Positions 11,842 through 23,800 of a stretch of DNA of 64,000 nucleotides are shown here, piece by piece. Every line of letters begins with the position of its first letter. The first letter of the stretch is position 1. The DNA is from Brasenia schreberi (lineage: Eukaryota; Streptophyta; Magnoliopsida; Nymphaeales; Cabombaceae), in NCBI GenBank assembly GCA_036023115.1, contig JAYKKT010000087.1, forward strand, positions 10,781,001-10,845,000. The letters run 5' to 3'. The notes beneath the pieces were generated by a model. That model had not been told where the DNA came from, searched no databases, and saw nothing but the letters and a program-made list of their open reading frames with translations. The position numbers and the translations under genes are program-made.

Positions 11842-11915
<74 letters not shown>
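11842..11915. repeat. (CT)n microsatellite, about 37 units
   Basis: An uninterrupted CT run ends 17 bases before the stop codon of the purple acid phosphatase gene (minus strand). In the mRNA it would be a long GA repeat in the 3' UTR. Confidence 0.95.
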
Positions 11916-11918
<3 letters not shown>

Positions 11919-11931
11919 TCTGAATCATGCA

Positions 11932-14900
11932 TTAGCCAGATGAAGCAGCCTTATTATTCTGCAAACATAGTTCAGGCTGTCGAACTATGTATATCTTATC
12001 TCCATGGCTTTGATCTTTATAAACATCTTGGTTCCGATGCCATGTCCATAAGGCATATGTGGCATTTATGACCTGCAAAACCAAACACAGAAAAGATAAG
12101 AGCCCATGTGTGTGTGTCTGTGAATACTTGTAAGCCTTGCGAAACAAGCCATATAATGCGTTGTGAAACAAGCCATTCTAATACTTATAGTGCCTTGCGA
12201 AATAAGCCATTGATTCTTAAAACTAAAAATCAAAAAATAACGATCAAAGTCACCTCTAATATCCCATGTCCAAAGCTACTCTCCCGAAAAGCACTCCACT
12301 CTGGTTGCTTGTCCCAACAAAACTTTCCTTTTGCATGACCTGAGGAGAAGTTTAGATGGCAAAGCCCACCGAATTCTGGCACATTATCTTTTGGGGAAGG
12401 GCACTTTCCTGGATCATCAGCATGGTCCACATCAATTCCCTCAATGTTTCCACCATCTCCCACTATAATATATGCTGGACCACAAGGATTTAATGTGTAG
12501 TTATAGACCCTATTCATCCTCTCGTATGCATGAACCTGCATAAAGTGCATATACATGCAAGTCATACATTAAATTGTTTGTAAAGCTCATTCTGGAGGTT
12601 GGTCTGCGCCATACATCGCAAAACTTGTCAAATTAATTACCACAGAGAATAATGTCAAGATCTTATATAAAGCTTGAAGTTTCTGATTTTCAAAAAAAAT
12701 CTCCACGCTCATATTGCGGCAAATGAAGAACTTAAAACTTATTGATCTGTTGATGCACTGTTTTACTGAATGCAGCAGATGATATGTGCCAACTACGCCC
12801 ACTCAGGAGATAAAGTATGCAAACTATCAAATACATCACTTGCTGGTCAGCTCCTTTTGTCCAAGATTCTAACAGAAAGCTGATGTTAGTCAACGACTCT
12901 ATGATATAAGGTTTTCAGGGATGAAGCATAAAATACAAAAAGAGGACTCAGTATATTGGTATACTCACATGACCAGAAAATACTATATCAACACCTTTTT
13001 GGTACAACAGTTCTTCCATCTCCTGCCTCATGCACTCGAATTCTTGATAATGTGATGAATAACTATTATACCAAGGAGGATGCCATGCAGCAACGAGCCA
13101 TGGTGTCATTTCTCTATCAACGTCTGACAAATCTTTTTTAAGCCAAGCATACTGAGCACCTGATTCACATGCATCAAAGTTTTCAGAAAGCAGAATTCTT
13201 GATTGCAGCGCTTTGACAATTGGGATGTAGTTTGATCTTTACCTGTTGCATTATAGTCTACATAAGCACCCAACATGATGAAATGTACACCTCCTGCATC
13301 AAACGAGTAATAGAAGCTACTGTTGGAGCCACACTCATTTGATGGAACAGAAAACCTTGCCTGATAAGACCGAAAAGTAACACCACCAGCTTGAGGTTCT
13401 ATCTCATGGTTTCCTTCAATCACCATCATTGGAACCCTTGCAGTCAAGGGCTCCATAAACCTGGAAAAACATTAACAAGTAGCTGATTGTGAACTCTTTC
13501 CTTTAGTGAGGATATGAATCCAGTCTATGTTCATCCATTTTCTAAGACAGACATTTCAATTGTATAATTCCGTTGCTATCATGACACACATAGACCAAAC
13601 AAGGTAATTCTGGACCTGGTGCAGCCAACACCTTTCCTAACAAAAGTTTTGAGCTGCAGAAATATTCCTAAAGCTTCATCAACATTTATGAATAAACTCA
13701 TTTTATCACTCCACAAGCAAAAATTTTGTTAGCTCCAATAGATTTATCTGTAACATGAAATAGGTCAAACACCTGGAATAGGAAATATCATTCACTGGAT
13801 CCTTGCTTTGGGTTTGCATCACACTATCTCCCAAGAACTAGTTCTTTTTGTTGCAACTTCGTACACTACATTTCTTAGATTAGGAACTTTTGTCATAACA
13901 GCAAATGCAGCAGCATTAACATTGACTCTGACCACATTTGCTCCCTTTCTTGAATCTTTTAATGAAATTCTGAATATACTACTTATGATCATATGAAACA
14001 TATAATTGCTACATTGTGTTCAGCTTCCAGAATCTCAATGAGCCTCTATTTCTTGTTTGCCATGGTCCCGTCAATTTACTTAGGGAACAGAGTCACACAT
14101 TGAAACTTAGCGATATTACCTTTTCCAAGCATTCCAACGTGGTTGATATGTTTCCCTAATTGGAGCATTTGGGAAAGCGCATGAAAAGCATGATGCTCCT
14201 TTTCCTCCAGTTGTGAGGTACTGATTCGCATAACTTAAATCTCCAACCATTAAAATCAGTGAAGGATGATTTGCAACCAAATGATCAATAGTTGAAGTGG
14301 AGTTTCCAGTGAGGCCCAAGTCACCAACCACAGCAATCCTGTGTAGGTATCTGTTGCCTCCAGGCATTGGAGGAGCTTTGAACATAAATTCTTCACTCAT
14401 AGCTGACAAGGAACTATCCCCGCATCGGTAATAGTATGTCTCATCGGGCTCAATATCTGCAGGAATTGTATTCAGCATCACATAACTGAAAATACCCACC
14501 GTATATATTACAATTAGATGACTAGTATAAGAGGTGATACTTATTATGTAGATTTAGATACTTCTACACATTCTTACAAGCATTGAGATAAGCATAATTT
14601 AAATAATGAACCAATACTACCTCAAACGTCATTGTATAAGATGACATGTTTTTCCAAGATTGTAACTTTTGATTTCCTCGACATATATCCTTTTATATGT
14701 TTGTCTCACTGTTATAATTAAGTATCCGATGCCTACGTTTATGTTTGAGGTGACAAATGTTCATTTTCAAGATTGATACTGTGAACCTACCACAGAAGAA
14801 GTGTTTTTGTAATCCTAATAACAAGGCAGGAAATCTACTTTTCCTATTAAACCTCAGTGTAGCTAGAAGCAGCCTTGAATTTTCACGAGATCGAGAATAA

Positions 14901-17900
14901 GCAATTTCAGCTCACAGTGTAAATGGTCAATGCAAGGTTGTCTTGCATGAATAAGAATTCCTAAAGCTTACCTGCTAGATGACATGGAAAATGGAAATGC
15001 TAAAAACATGCCTAAAATCTGAAATTGGGAAGAGGAGCAGTTTCCAACATCTATTTCCTTAGTGGACTTTCTTGTACCATTCTTCAGTTGAGTATTGCAC
15101 AAAGAGAAAGAGGAATCAGACTTCTCTACAGGAGATAATGATTAATATTTTCACAATGTTTCACAAGGAAACATTATTTATTCATCATTAGTATGCATAG
15201 CATCAACTCCGCCTATGTAAGGGATCACCCTTGCATGGGCGGTCCCAAGTACGGAAAAAGGAGGAGGGTTGCGTTAGGCTTCCGACAGCCAGCATAAAAC
15301 TTTGTCGGGCTTAACATGGATTCTACAAAAAAACAAAGAATCCATGTAGCCGACCCCATCTGGTATGAGATAAGGCTTAGTTGTAGTAGTAGTAGTGTAG
15401 GTATGCATAGCATCACATGCAAGAATAAGTTGACCAGCTAGTAAAATTTCCTTATTGCGTCGATATTTCCTGAGTTTATCATATCATGAACACTTTAAAA
15501 GAGGGAGTTGAAGGTCTCTAAAGTGTTGGAAGCATTTTTTCAGTTGAGTATTGCACAAAGATTGCACAAAGAGAAAGAGGAATCAGACTTCTCTACAGGA
15601 GATCATGATTAATATTTTCACAATGTCTCACAAGGAAACATTATTCATCATTGGTATGCATAGCAGCACATGCAAGAATAAGTTGACCAGCTAGTTGAAG
15701 GTCTCTGAAGTGTTGGATGTGTTTTTTCGAGTTAAATGCTAATATGACAAAAGATTGAGCTCAACAGAGATTAAGAACGCATCCAGTAGACTCCACTTAA
15801 TGTGTTAATGTGGGAAAAGGCTTCGTCTTTTTCTTGGTTTTGGGTATTGGTGCTTCCTGAGGTTCACACATATATAGGCAAAGAATTTAACGTTTACGCT
15901 TGCTAGAAACAAGGCAACCTTCAGTTTGCTATATTTGGAAGAAACCATTTTACTTTGACAGCATGAACTTCACTCAAAATTACTAGCTGCTATGCTTGAA
16001 ATAATACATAAGTGAACCACTTACATCTAATTGCAATGACAGTATCTTTCTGATTATGTTTGCCACAGCCACCATCTAATCCTTGGAAACAATTAATGTT
16101 CTCTACCTTAGCAACGTACTGGTCCCAATTTGTAACTTGTCTCATGCAATATCATCCTCACTAAAATGGATAGATTTCGTCAGGCTTTTCACCATCCTGC
16201 CTACTTGAATGCCTAGATTGAGATATGTAAAGTTCTGATTTTCTTTTTTACGGACACCCTAAGGCTTCTCATTTCAGTCTGCCAGAAAGACAATAAAACC
16301 GGAAAAGAAAATCAGATACTTTACCTTCTAGCTTTACATGGTGGATTATCCCCGAAGTGTAATTCAGAAGCCCTTCGAAGGGGTACAATTGACTGTAAAC
16401 GGTTGCTGTCCCTCTCTTTACAAAGCTGTACTGTCCACTCTTCTTTCCGTAATGAACTTCACTTTCTATAGTGGATGGGTCCAAAGGAGTAACGTTTCCT
16501 ACCTGTGCATCGCCTGTGAATACACAAATACAATCTCTATTATCCTTAACTTTTAAATTCTTAAAGCAGCTAGTGTAAAATCTTATGTGTTGATATTGGA
16601 TTTATACTATCATCGCAATAGCTGATCTTGCCGTCGACTGTATAGAGGAACCAAGATGTGTATTTTCTTGGTCATAGATCACATAGAATCAGTATGGAAA
16701 TTATGTTTTGTGTGGCGTTTAAGACCATTGATTCGTGCAAGCAGTGTATATACATCAGCATTCAATACGCTTTTATCTCATATATTGTCTTAGAAGCTAT
16801 CATATCTTGTAATACATAAAAACAGGTCATAAATGTTCCCACCTATCAACATCACATATAGCACCAGAAATTTGTTAATGAAATTCTGTAACTGGCCTTT
16901 GGTTCTGCTGGAATTTCAGGGTTGATTCAGTTTTCAAACTAATTTTCAAATATTTACAACCAATATGCTCCAATAATTTTAGTCGTTTAGAAAAATATAT
17001 TATGAATTAAACCAATAATATGACACATTTATATGATGATCCAACCGTGGTCCTGCTCAGAACTTCCAATTCTATAGATGAAGCCAAGAGTCGCAATCTA
17101 TTGATTCATATCCATCAAATACCAAATTCGAAAACTAGCCATCAGCTCTTCATGCTAACACCATTTATTTTCTATATTTTCATGTTAAATTTAGTTAAAC
17201 ATACAACTTATGCTATTTTTGATGTTTTTTTTACTATGGGAGGATGAAGCCTAACACACAGGCATGCACGCCCTGAGAATTGAACTCACCACCTGCGACG
17301 TGGGACTTAAAAGAGCCCTGTCATATGAGCTAAAGATCTACTTCATTTTTAAAGTATCTTTTACTGCATAAATAAATAAAGTATGCATTCAATTCATTAC
17401 CATCTTGAAATGAAATCATGCAGTCACAGTGTATCCAATCAATTTATTAAATATCAATATAGTTGATATACAAACAAGATAATACCACCACCAGGTGTTA
17501 GACCCGAATTTTCCACACACATGCGTGTGTGTGTGTATATATATATATATATCATCGTAAAGCATCATGTTCTTCTGTACATAATTTTACATAAACACGT
17601 TCATTGTTTGATATTTGAAATCACAATAAAGATTTGAATTAAAAGTATGTACTTTGAATTTAATGCGTAGGGACATGAAGGCTGATAAAATGTTTAGGGT
17701 CATGAAGGCACGTTCTACCAGTTGACATCCTACGGAAAGATGTAAAATAGAAGGCCAGATCCAAGTCTAGCATACGGGTGAAAATAGTTGCCCCGACCCA
17801 TACCCAGCCCATTCAAAACCAGTTGGGATCAACGTGTATCTGGTAAGTGGTAACATAATAAATATTGCTTTTTTCTTTACTATCAGTTTCCACGAGATCC

Positions 17901-18613
17901 AGCAAATATAAAAAATCGAGTCTGCGTTGAAATCTATATGAAGCTCATTCGACTTAAAATCATTAAAATGAATGCTTTATATGTTCCTTGTAGAAACCAG
18001 ATATTCTTTTTATGGTAGAACCTATATGACCTAATTCCACAGACACAGACACACATCTTTATTTTGAAAAATGTGGCTAAGTCCACTAATGCAAGAGTAT
18101 CTTCGATTATCACTTAAATTATATAACTTCATCAAGATCCAACACTCTTCTTAAACACCACCTAAGTATAGTGGTTTCATACTATCATAATGTGTGTATG
18201 TGAGTGAGTGAATTATTCAGATCCATCTAGTTTCATGCCTAGCCCCGTTGGATCTCATCAAAGAACAAACTAATGGTTGCACAACCATAAGGAAGACACT
18301 CAAAGAGTTGTTGTCATTTATTACCTGTGACCCAAGAAACCCACATGGAGGTAGGCGTCGATAATGCAAGAGCGATCTCTTCCGGGAAGATCGAACCCAC
18401 ACTCTTAACGATTCGCGAATCATTCATCAGCAAATCTTCACTCCCACGGCGTAGAGAGCTATCGAACCGGCGAGTCACCGGCGTAAACGGACCATCTAGA
18501 GTTGTTGGTACGCGCTCGGATCCCCCACACGCCATTGACAGTACGATCACACCCAAAACTGAGCACCACCATTGCCATTCTCGATAATGAAGACGATGAT
18601 CATACCGTCCCAT
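11932..18613 (-). CDS. Purple acid phosphatase, PAP15/phytase-like group
   Basis: A secreted or vacuolar binuclear-metal phosphomonoesterase acting on phosphate esters; relatives of the PAP15 group degrade phytate. Seven exons give 548 aa: 18325-18613, 16325-16513, 14120-14456, 13243-13460, 12969-13159, 12254-12535 and 11932-12072, all with GT/AG junctions in frame. An N-terminal hydrophobic stretch (WCSVLGVIVLSMACGG) follows a charged start, as in a signal peptide. All five metal-ligand blocks are present in order: VVGDLGL, GDLSYANQY, EGNHE, AAWHPPW and GHVHAYER. The domain from YSQLYPFEGLLNYTSGIIHH onward is diagnostic of plant high-molecular-weight PAPs. The choice of acceptor at 14456 (CTGCAG) rather than the nearer AG at 14486 is forced by frame (LED-IEPDETYYYRCGD). 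Substrate preference for phytate is inferred from subgroup resemblance. Confidence 0.95.
12129..12212. repeat. Three short direct repeats in PAP intron 6
   Basis: The motif GAAACAAGCCAT (third copy GAAATAAGCCAT) occurs three times at about 28-bp spacing within the 181-bp last intron of the phosphatase gene. It is probably a decayed minisatellite. Confidence 0.6.
15083..15733. repeat. Tandem duplication in PAP intron 2
   Basis: Copy A (15083-15538) and copy B (15539 to about 15733) share long near-identical blocks: TTCAGTTGAGTATTGCACAA, AAGAGGAATCAGACTTCTCT, CATGCAAGAATAAGTTGACC and GAAGGTCTCT(A/G)AAGTGTTGG. Copy B has a 12-bp internal repeat of TTGCACAAAGA and lacks about 70 bp present in copy A. 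Copy A also carries a LINE insertion that B lacks. Confidence 0.85.
15206..15400 (+). mobile_element. Truncated LINE 3' end with 15-bp target-site duplication
   Basis: The sequence ends in GGCTTAGTTGTAGTAGTAGT after the family's 3' text (CATGTAGCCGACCCCATCTG). GTATGCATAGCATCA flanks it exactly at 15191-15205 and 15401-15415. Its 5' part (GGGCGGTCCCAAGTACGG, GTTGCGTTAGGCTTCCGACAG) differs from the copy at 57.7-58.3 kb, so it may come from a subfamily. Confidence 0.85.
17250..17335 (-). repeat. tRNA-derived SINE-like fragment in PAP intron 1
   Basis: Reversed box B-like text GAATTGAACTCACCACCTGC and reversed box A-like text CATATGAGCTAAAGATCT are joined as in the element at 32020-32125. The phrase GCCTAACACACAGGCATGCA is also shared. 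Confidence 0.5.
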
Positions 18614-18633
18614 CGCACCTCCTCTTCTGGTCT

Positions 18634-18903
18634 TCAGTTTGTCATTTGCGTAACTCCAATAATGAAATGATAGAAAACGGGATCACTCTTGTCTAAATCG
18701 ATTCTCTTAATCCTTCTACGGACTCTTGTAGCATAATCGCCAATAGAGATTATTGAAGGGAGGAATCTTTCCGGTTTGGCACTGTCACTATCTCGCCCAC
18801 TCTCTGATGAAATCTTTTCTCTTAACGGGAAAAGGTTGTGCCTAGAATATCCGTTTGCTGCCGCCATTAACGGGAACGCCGGATTCGAGGAATATCCCCA
18901 CAA
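18634..18903 (-). CDS. 89-codon upstream ORF before the purple acid phosphatase start
   Basis: This open frame ends 20 bases before the phosphatase ATG on the same strand. It encodes a basic, complex-looking peptide (YSRHNLFPLREKISSESGR, later IISIGDYATRVRRRIKRIDL) without low-complexity bias. No family is recognised. If it lies in the same mRNA it is an upstream ORF that could limit or regulate translation of the phosphatase. It could instead be a remnant exon of another gene, or chance. An internal ATG (MAAANGYSRHNLF) is an alternative start. Confidence 0.4.
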   Translation of the reverse strand: MWGYSSNPAFPLMAAANGYSRHNLFPLREKISSESGRDSDSAKPERFLPSIISIGDYATRVRRRIKRIDLDKSDPVFYHFIIGVTQMTN

Positions 18904-20876
18904 AGATGTTTCTTCAAACGAAAAAATGTCAACTCAATAATTAAATAAAAAAGATGCATCGCTCAGTAATAAAAATAGTTTATTTAAAGAAGGAAAACCT
19001 TAAAAATGTGAGCTTAGAGGTTTTGGTTGAATCATGGAGTTGTAAGTGATGAGTTCAAGCTCAACACTTGGGTGCACGTAAACCCTGCAAGAGTCTCCAG
19101 ATTACCTGCACTTGGGTTGGAGCTGCGTTCGACCTCACCGATACTTGGCTCGAATTTTATGTTTAGGTAGTTGAAATTCTCTCTCTCGTATATCCTGTAT
19201 TTAAAGTTGAATCGGGTCAAACCAGATAAGGAATCATCAAGTGCAATGATCCATTTTGCTTCTTTGGGTTTGATAATCAAGGTAAACCAATTCCACTGGT
19301 CAAGAGATATCCAAATCTGAAATTGGTTCCCGCTACAATGAATCAGGTTCAGTCAAGAAAACCATATCCGAATATTTAATGGATAAGATCTCTGGGAGTT
19401 CAGCTGTAGGAATGGTTATTTGACTATTTCCAATATGTTATTTTAGACATTTGTTCTAGTATCTATATCCATATCCGAATCCAATTACTTAATGTCAGAC
19501 TAATTGGATCCTATAAAATGCTATATCCAACCAGAGTTGGAACCGATTTACATCCTTTGGTGAAACATTTTTTGTTTTCATCAAAGATGTCGGTTAATGG
19601 GGACATGGTAACCACACATAAACAATAGCCCTTGGGATTTTCCGGTGGGCAAAGACATGGACTTTTTGGGTTGTGTCGTGTCAAAGCATTCCAACAATTT
19701 CATCTTTTACGCTGTGTTTGTGTCGTATCATTTCTTTTTCATGTCAAAACAGGTCAACCATACCTGAACCATTTTTTTTTCAGGTTACTTTGGGTGGAAG
19801 TGTTCATTTTGGGTTCTTGTGTTGTGACGTGTCCTGTCTTAATATTTCCAGTCTATCACTCCAAAGAGCAACTTAGTTTACATCACTTTGGCTACAGGAA
19901 GGCACACCTTTTTGTCTGCCTTTTTCATAAAGCGACATAAACACGGAACTAAGAAATGTTTGGGTTTATGTCTTGGATTCATTAATTCATAATTAGGAAA
20001 TTAGTTTCAACTACTTCATAGCTCATATTATAGTGTTAATTAAGTAGTCAAATCGAAATAATCCATTAAGCAATTGCCAAATCTAATCAAGCATAATTTT
20101 CTCAGTTATTAGATGTGTTGATTTGATCTTCAGAGTTATTTTCGTGTCATGACATTTTTCTAAATAATTAGCTCTAAGGATGGCAATATTTGCCCAACCC
20201 ATGTTTAGATTACCTGACTCAAACCCAATGTTCATTTATATGTTCTAGGATAATCCAAAATCCGAACCTTTTTATCCAGAAAACGGAGCTGATCAATTCA
20301 AGCAAACTTATCTAACCAAATCTTATGCAAACAGTTAAATTTCTACATGGGATTCTTAGAAAGAGGTTCAGGACCCACTTGAATGGCTGCACAGGCTCCA
20401 CAATCAAACTTCAATCCTGATTTTCTAGATCCTGAAAAACTTGGTCCAAACATCGAGACTTCTTTCAGATATTTGGCCAGTTCAGAAGAAGATCAGAAAG
20501 CCAAGCATTTAAATAAAGAAAAAGGACTGCTCATAATCACAAATTCTTTTTAACTTTCTATGTAGTAACAGTAACTTGAAAAGGCATTCAATATTACACC
20601 CATTCAACGTCAAGAGAGCGAATATATGAAAGGAGACGAAACAAAACAGGGGACAACAACAACTCTTCCTTTCCTGCCCACATAAATCGTAATAAATCCA
20701 TTGTTTTCTTTTTAGTGAGGAAAAAAACTACAACAATCAAGCAGGGGGAGGTTGAGATGAAGATGGACGGCTGCTAGATAGATGAGACGACTTTGTAAAA
20801 TGTACACCGTCAGATACGACTTGCTTTTCCATTTTTTCTTCTTTTAATCCGCTTCTAAGTAACAAGGATGTCTTGG
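18904..20876. other. Intergenic spacer with one dispersed repeat
   Basis: The part from 18904 is upstream of the phosphatase gene. About 19020-19090 holds a weak SINE-like scrap (GATGAGTTCAAGCTCAACAC). About 19655-19870 is a dispersed repeat rich in GTGTCGT and CATGTCAAAACAGGTCAACC text, shared with 33.56-33.73 kb and, reversed, with 36.2, 37.8 and 38.1 kb. The part next to 20876 is probably 3' UTR of the pectate lyase gene. Confidence 0.45.
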
Positions 20877-23800
20877 TCAGCAAGTGGAGCCGCTCCGGCA
20901 TGAGAGAACCCCTGCCCCAGCTGTGATGGTTCCCACCAAAGAAGAGGATTTCGCACTCAGACTGGACGCCATCGAGTAGCTCGCAGCCGCGCCCACGCCC
21001 GATGGGGTGAAGTAGGCTCCGTTCAACATAAGGTCACCCTCGGACCTCCAATTCCAACCCTTCCAAACACCCTTATCCGTGTTCACCCTCTTAGTCACCT
21101 GTTCAGTAAAACAGAACCCATCCTTTAGCCAACCTACCTGCACACATTAGCTCACCTGCCTACCCACAGACCACAGAGTTGACACAATAGCAATGTATCT
21201 AAAAGCAAAATAATGCATGCACGAATATAAGAAGGGGGGGGGGGGGGGCAGTCTATAAATTAATTGACTTCTGGCTTTGGATTGGTGGTGCTAGGTCATG
21301 GACGTCAGAGATGGGTCCTAACCGGCTCGACGGCATTGAAGGTCAGTGCGCACGCCAAGGTGCATTGGTACAAGTACACAGTTGTACATGATGATAAGCA
21401 CGGAATCGGTCTGCTGCTTGGGATGACACGTTTGACAGAGGCCGGGTCCAAGAGGCACTATGAAAGAAAAGGGCTAGTGGGTCCTGGCTCCATCTTCTTA
21501 TAAAGGATTCTGGTGACCGACACTGCAGACGAGTTCATAATGCTCCAGTATCGATGCTGAACATAAATAGTGTAACCAGGTTTGTGGATGCATAAACCGA
21601 CATGATAATACATAATAATACATTGTTTATGCATGCCGGTTTGTGGATACCTTGTTTATGCAAAAACAATGTATTCCAATTAATGTTGTAAAATACAACA
21701 TGATAGCGTACTGGTTTGTGGATGGGTACTATCTAGGCACCTACATAATAATACATTGTTTTTGCATACCGGTTTGTGGATCGGCAACACTTGTGTTTCT
21801 TTACACATTTAATAAATGTCGTATAACATAGCATAGTATACGTGTTCCCGTGTCCTGTATGATATGAAGTCGAATATATATATACTATCATCGATCAGAA
21901 TACCTAAATCAGTTGCTTTTCTGGTTCAAATTCAATTTTTGGGTGAAGCTAAACTATTAGAACAGGGTTCTCTTGTTCTCTAATATGCTTCAAATAGGTT
22001 AGTGTGGGCACTCACCATAACGAAACAACTTCAGGGTGATGGATCAAGGTTCCCCGTTCATCCGCAGACTCGAATAAAATATGAAGCAACTAGATAAAAT
22101 GCGCAAGAAAGCCGATCAAAGAATAGAATGTCTAGCATGGCCCTCTGGTAGGGACCATGTATAACATAAAGTACTTGTCCAAAGTAAAAGGCAGTGAATC
22201 CCCACAAAAATCGAAATCGATGAAGGGAAGATCAAAAGTTGAAGGATATAATGAAGGAATGAGTGAAAGAGACGTTGTTACCTCTTTGGCAAAAGGGTTG
22301 AGGGGAGCCAAGTATCTGTTTCCCTGGCTATTGATGGTGGGGGATGCGCTTCCTCCTATGGCATACATCTCCCAGTGGGTGTAGTCATTATTCACAACGT
22401 GGAAGTGCCCATGCCTGCATCTGAATTGTCCCACAAATGTGAACTAACAATCAATAAACAAGTTCAGCAAATTTCCCGAGAGAACGGTAAAAAGGCACCA
22501 ACTTTATACAAAATAAGAAGCATTCGGTCCTTGTATGGCTTTTCACTGGGAATTGTCAGCCGACACTTGGTACAACCTTATAACGGTCGGTCCACTGGCT
22601 CTGCCTAAAGGACCACTACGCCTGACTAGCTTAACTTTTACAATAAGCTAGTGAAGTAAGCCTCAATCCACATCATAGTCAACCAGCCTTCCCGCTAACT
22701 TGTAGATTACTGAGCCAGCCCCGTTATTTTCTATTAGCAACAATGAGGTAAGTTACGGTACACGTCTTTTTGGACCTATATAATACCGGTTAAGTATCAA
22801 TAATATTAAATATTTGGGTCCCAAAATTCTAACTTCTAACTGGTGACCTTTCTTAATCTGCCCTTGGGTCTTGAACTCCCCAAGCGGCAGAGCCATTGAG
22901 ATATGCCCCCTTCGGAATAACTCCAACTCATTTATGGCGGTGACAATAGACGGTCTGAAATGTTTGTTGATTTTCTGTTACCTGGGCATTCTTTGAATCA
23001 GCCCTTCACCAAAATGGTTGAAAGCAATGGTCACCTGCATGTCTTTATCCTTCTCGTACGAATCACTGTGCCCCAATAGCATTACCTTCAACAATTAACG
23101 AACAAGGGAGATATGTGAGACAAAAACTAGAAACGAAGAAACGGCACAAACCAACCAGAAAGCTCCAAAGTCGACACCACCCAAAACGAAAACAATTCGC
23201 AAGAAATCGACCAAAAGGGTCACCGTCGAGCGAAATTCCGTCGTCTCGTAAGAGTTGAAAACGTTAATCCTCACCGGCATCCTTGACCACAGAACGGGAC
23301 TCTCAAGCCACGACAAAATCCGCAGTAAATAGGATGGGGAAAAATCAACCGATATACTGATTTTTTTTATAAAGGGCTTCATCTTTTCTTGATTATTATG
23401 CTTTTATGTAACCCAAAACGTTGGTCTTATCTTCTTAAAGAAAGTAACAAGTTGCTGAATCAAACAAGTCTCCATGCAAGCGAATCCAGTGAGACGGGTC
23501 ATAGAGATCAAGAACCCCGCGAGAAAGGACAACGTTGTCATAAATGAGGAGCAGCAAGAATCGATGTGAAAGTGAAATGGGGAAACCAGTTTCTTTGTGG
23601 AGGAAAGGAAGTAATGAACTGACCTCGTTATGGTGAGTGAAGTAATTGTTGGAGACTGTAATGGCGGTGGAGCCGATGACAGCATCAATGAGCCCATCGG
23701 CGCAATTGGATAGCGAGCAATGGTCGACCCATATGTGGCTGGACCCGAATATGGACACGCCGTCCCCGTCGGCCATGGTGCGCCACCCATAGTGGCTCGG

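Noticed and set aside
11729..12071. Open frames rich in LSLSLS or RERERE
   Set aside because: They translate the CT/GA microsatellite at the PAP 3' end. The same applies to 6104-6370, 27259-27507 and 54107-54289.
12244..12260. Read-through of PAP exon 6 ending ...LEVTLIVIF as a natural C-terminus
   Set aside because: A GT donor at 12253-12252 and the exon at 11932-12072 give the conserved NATYALWTWHRNQD block, so the read-through is intron.
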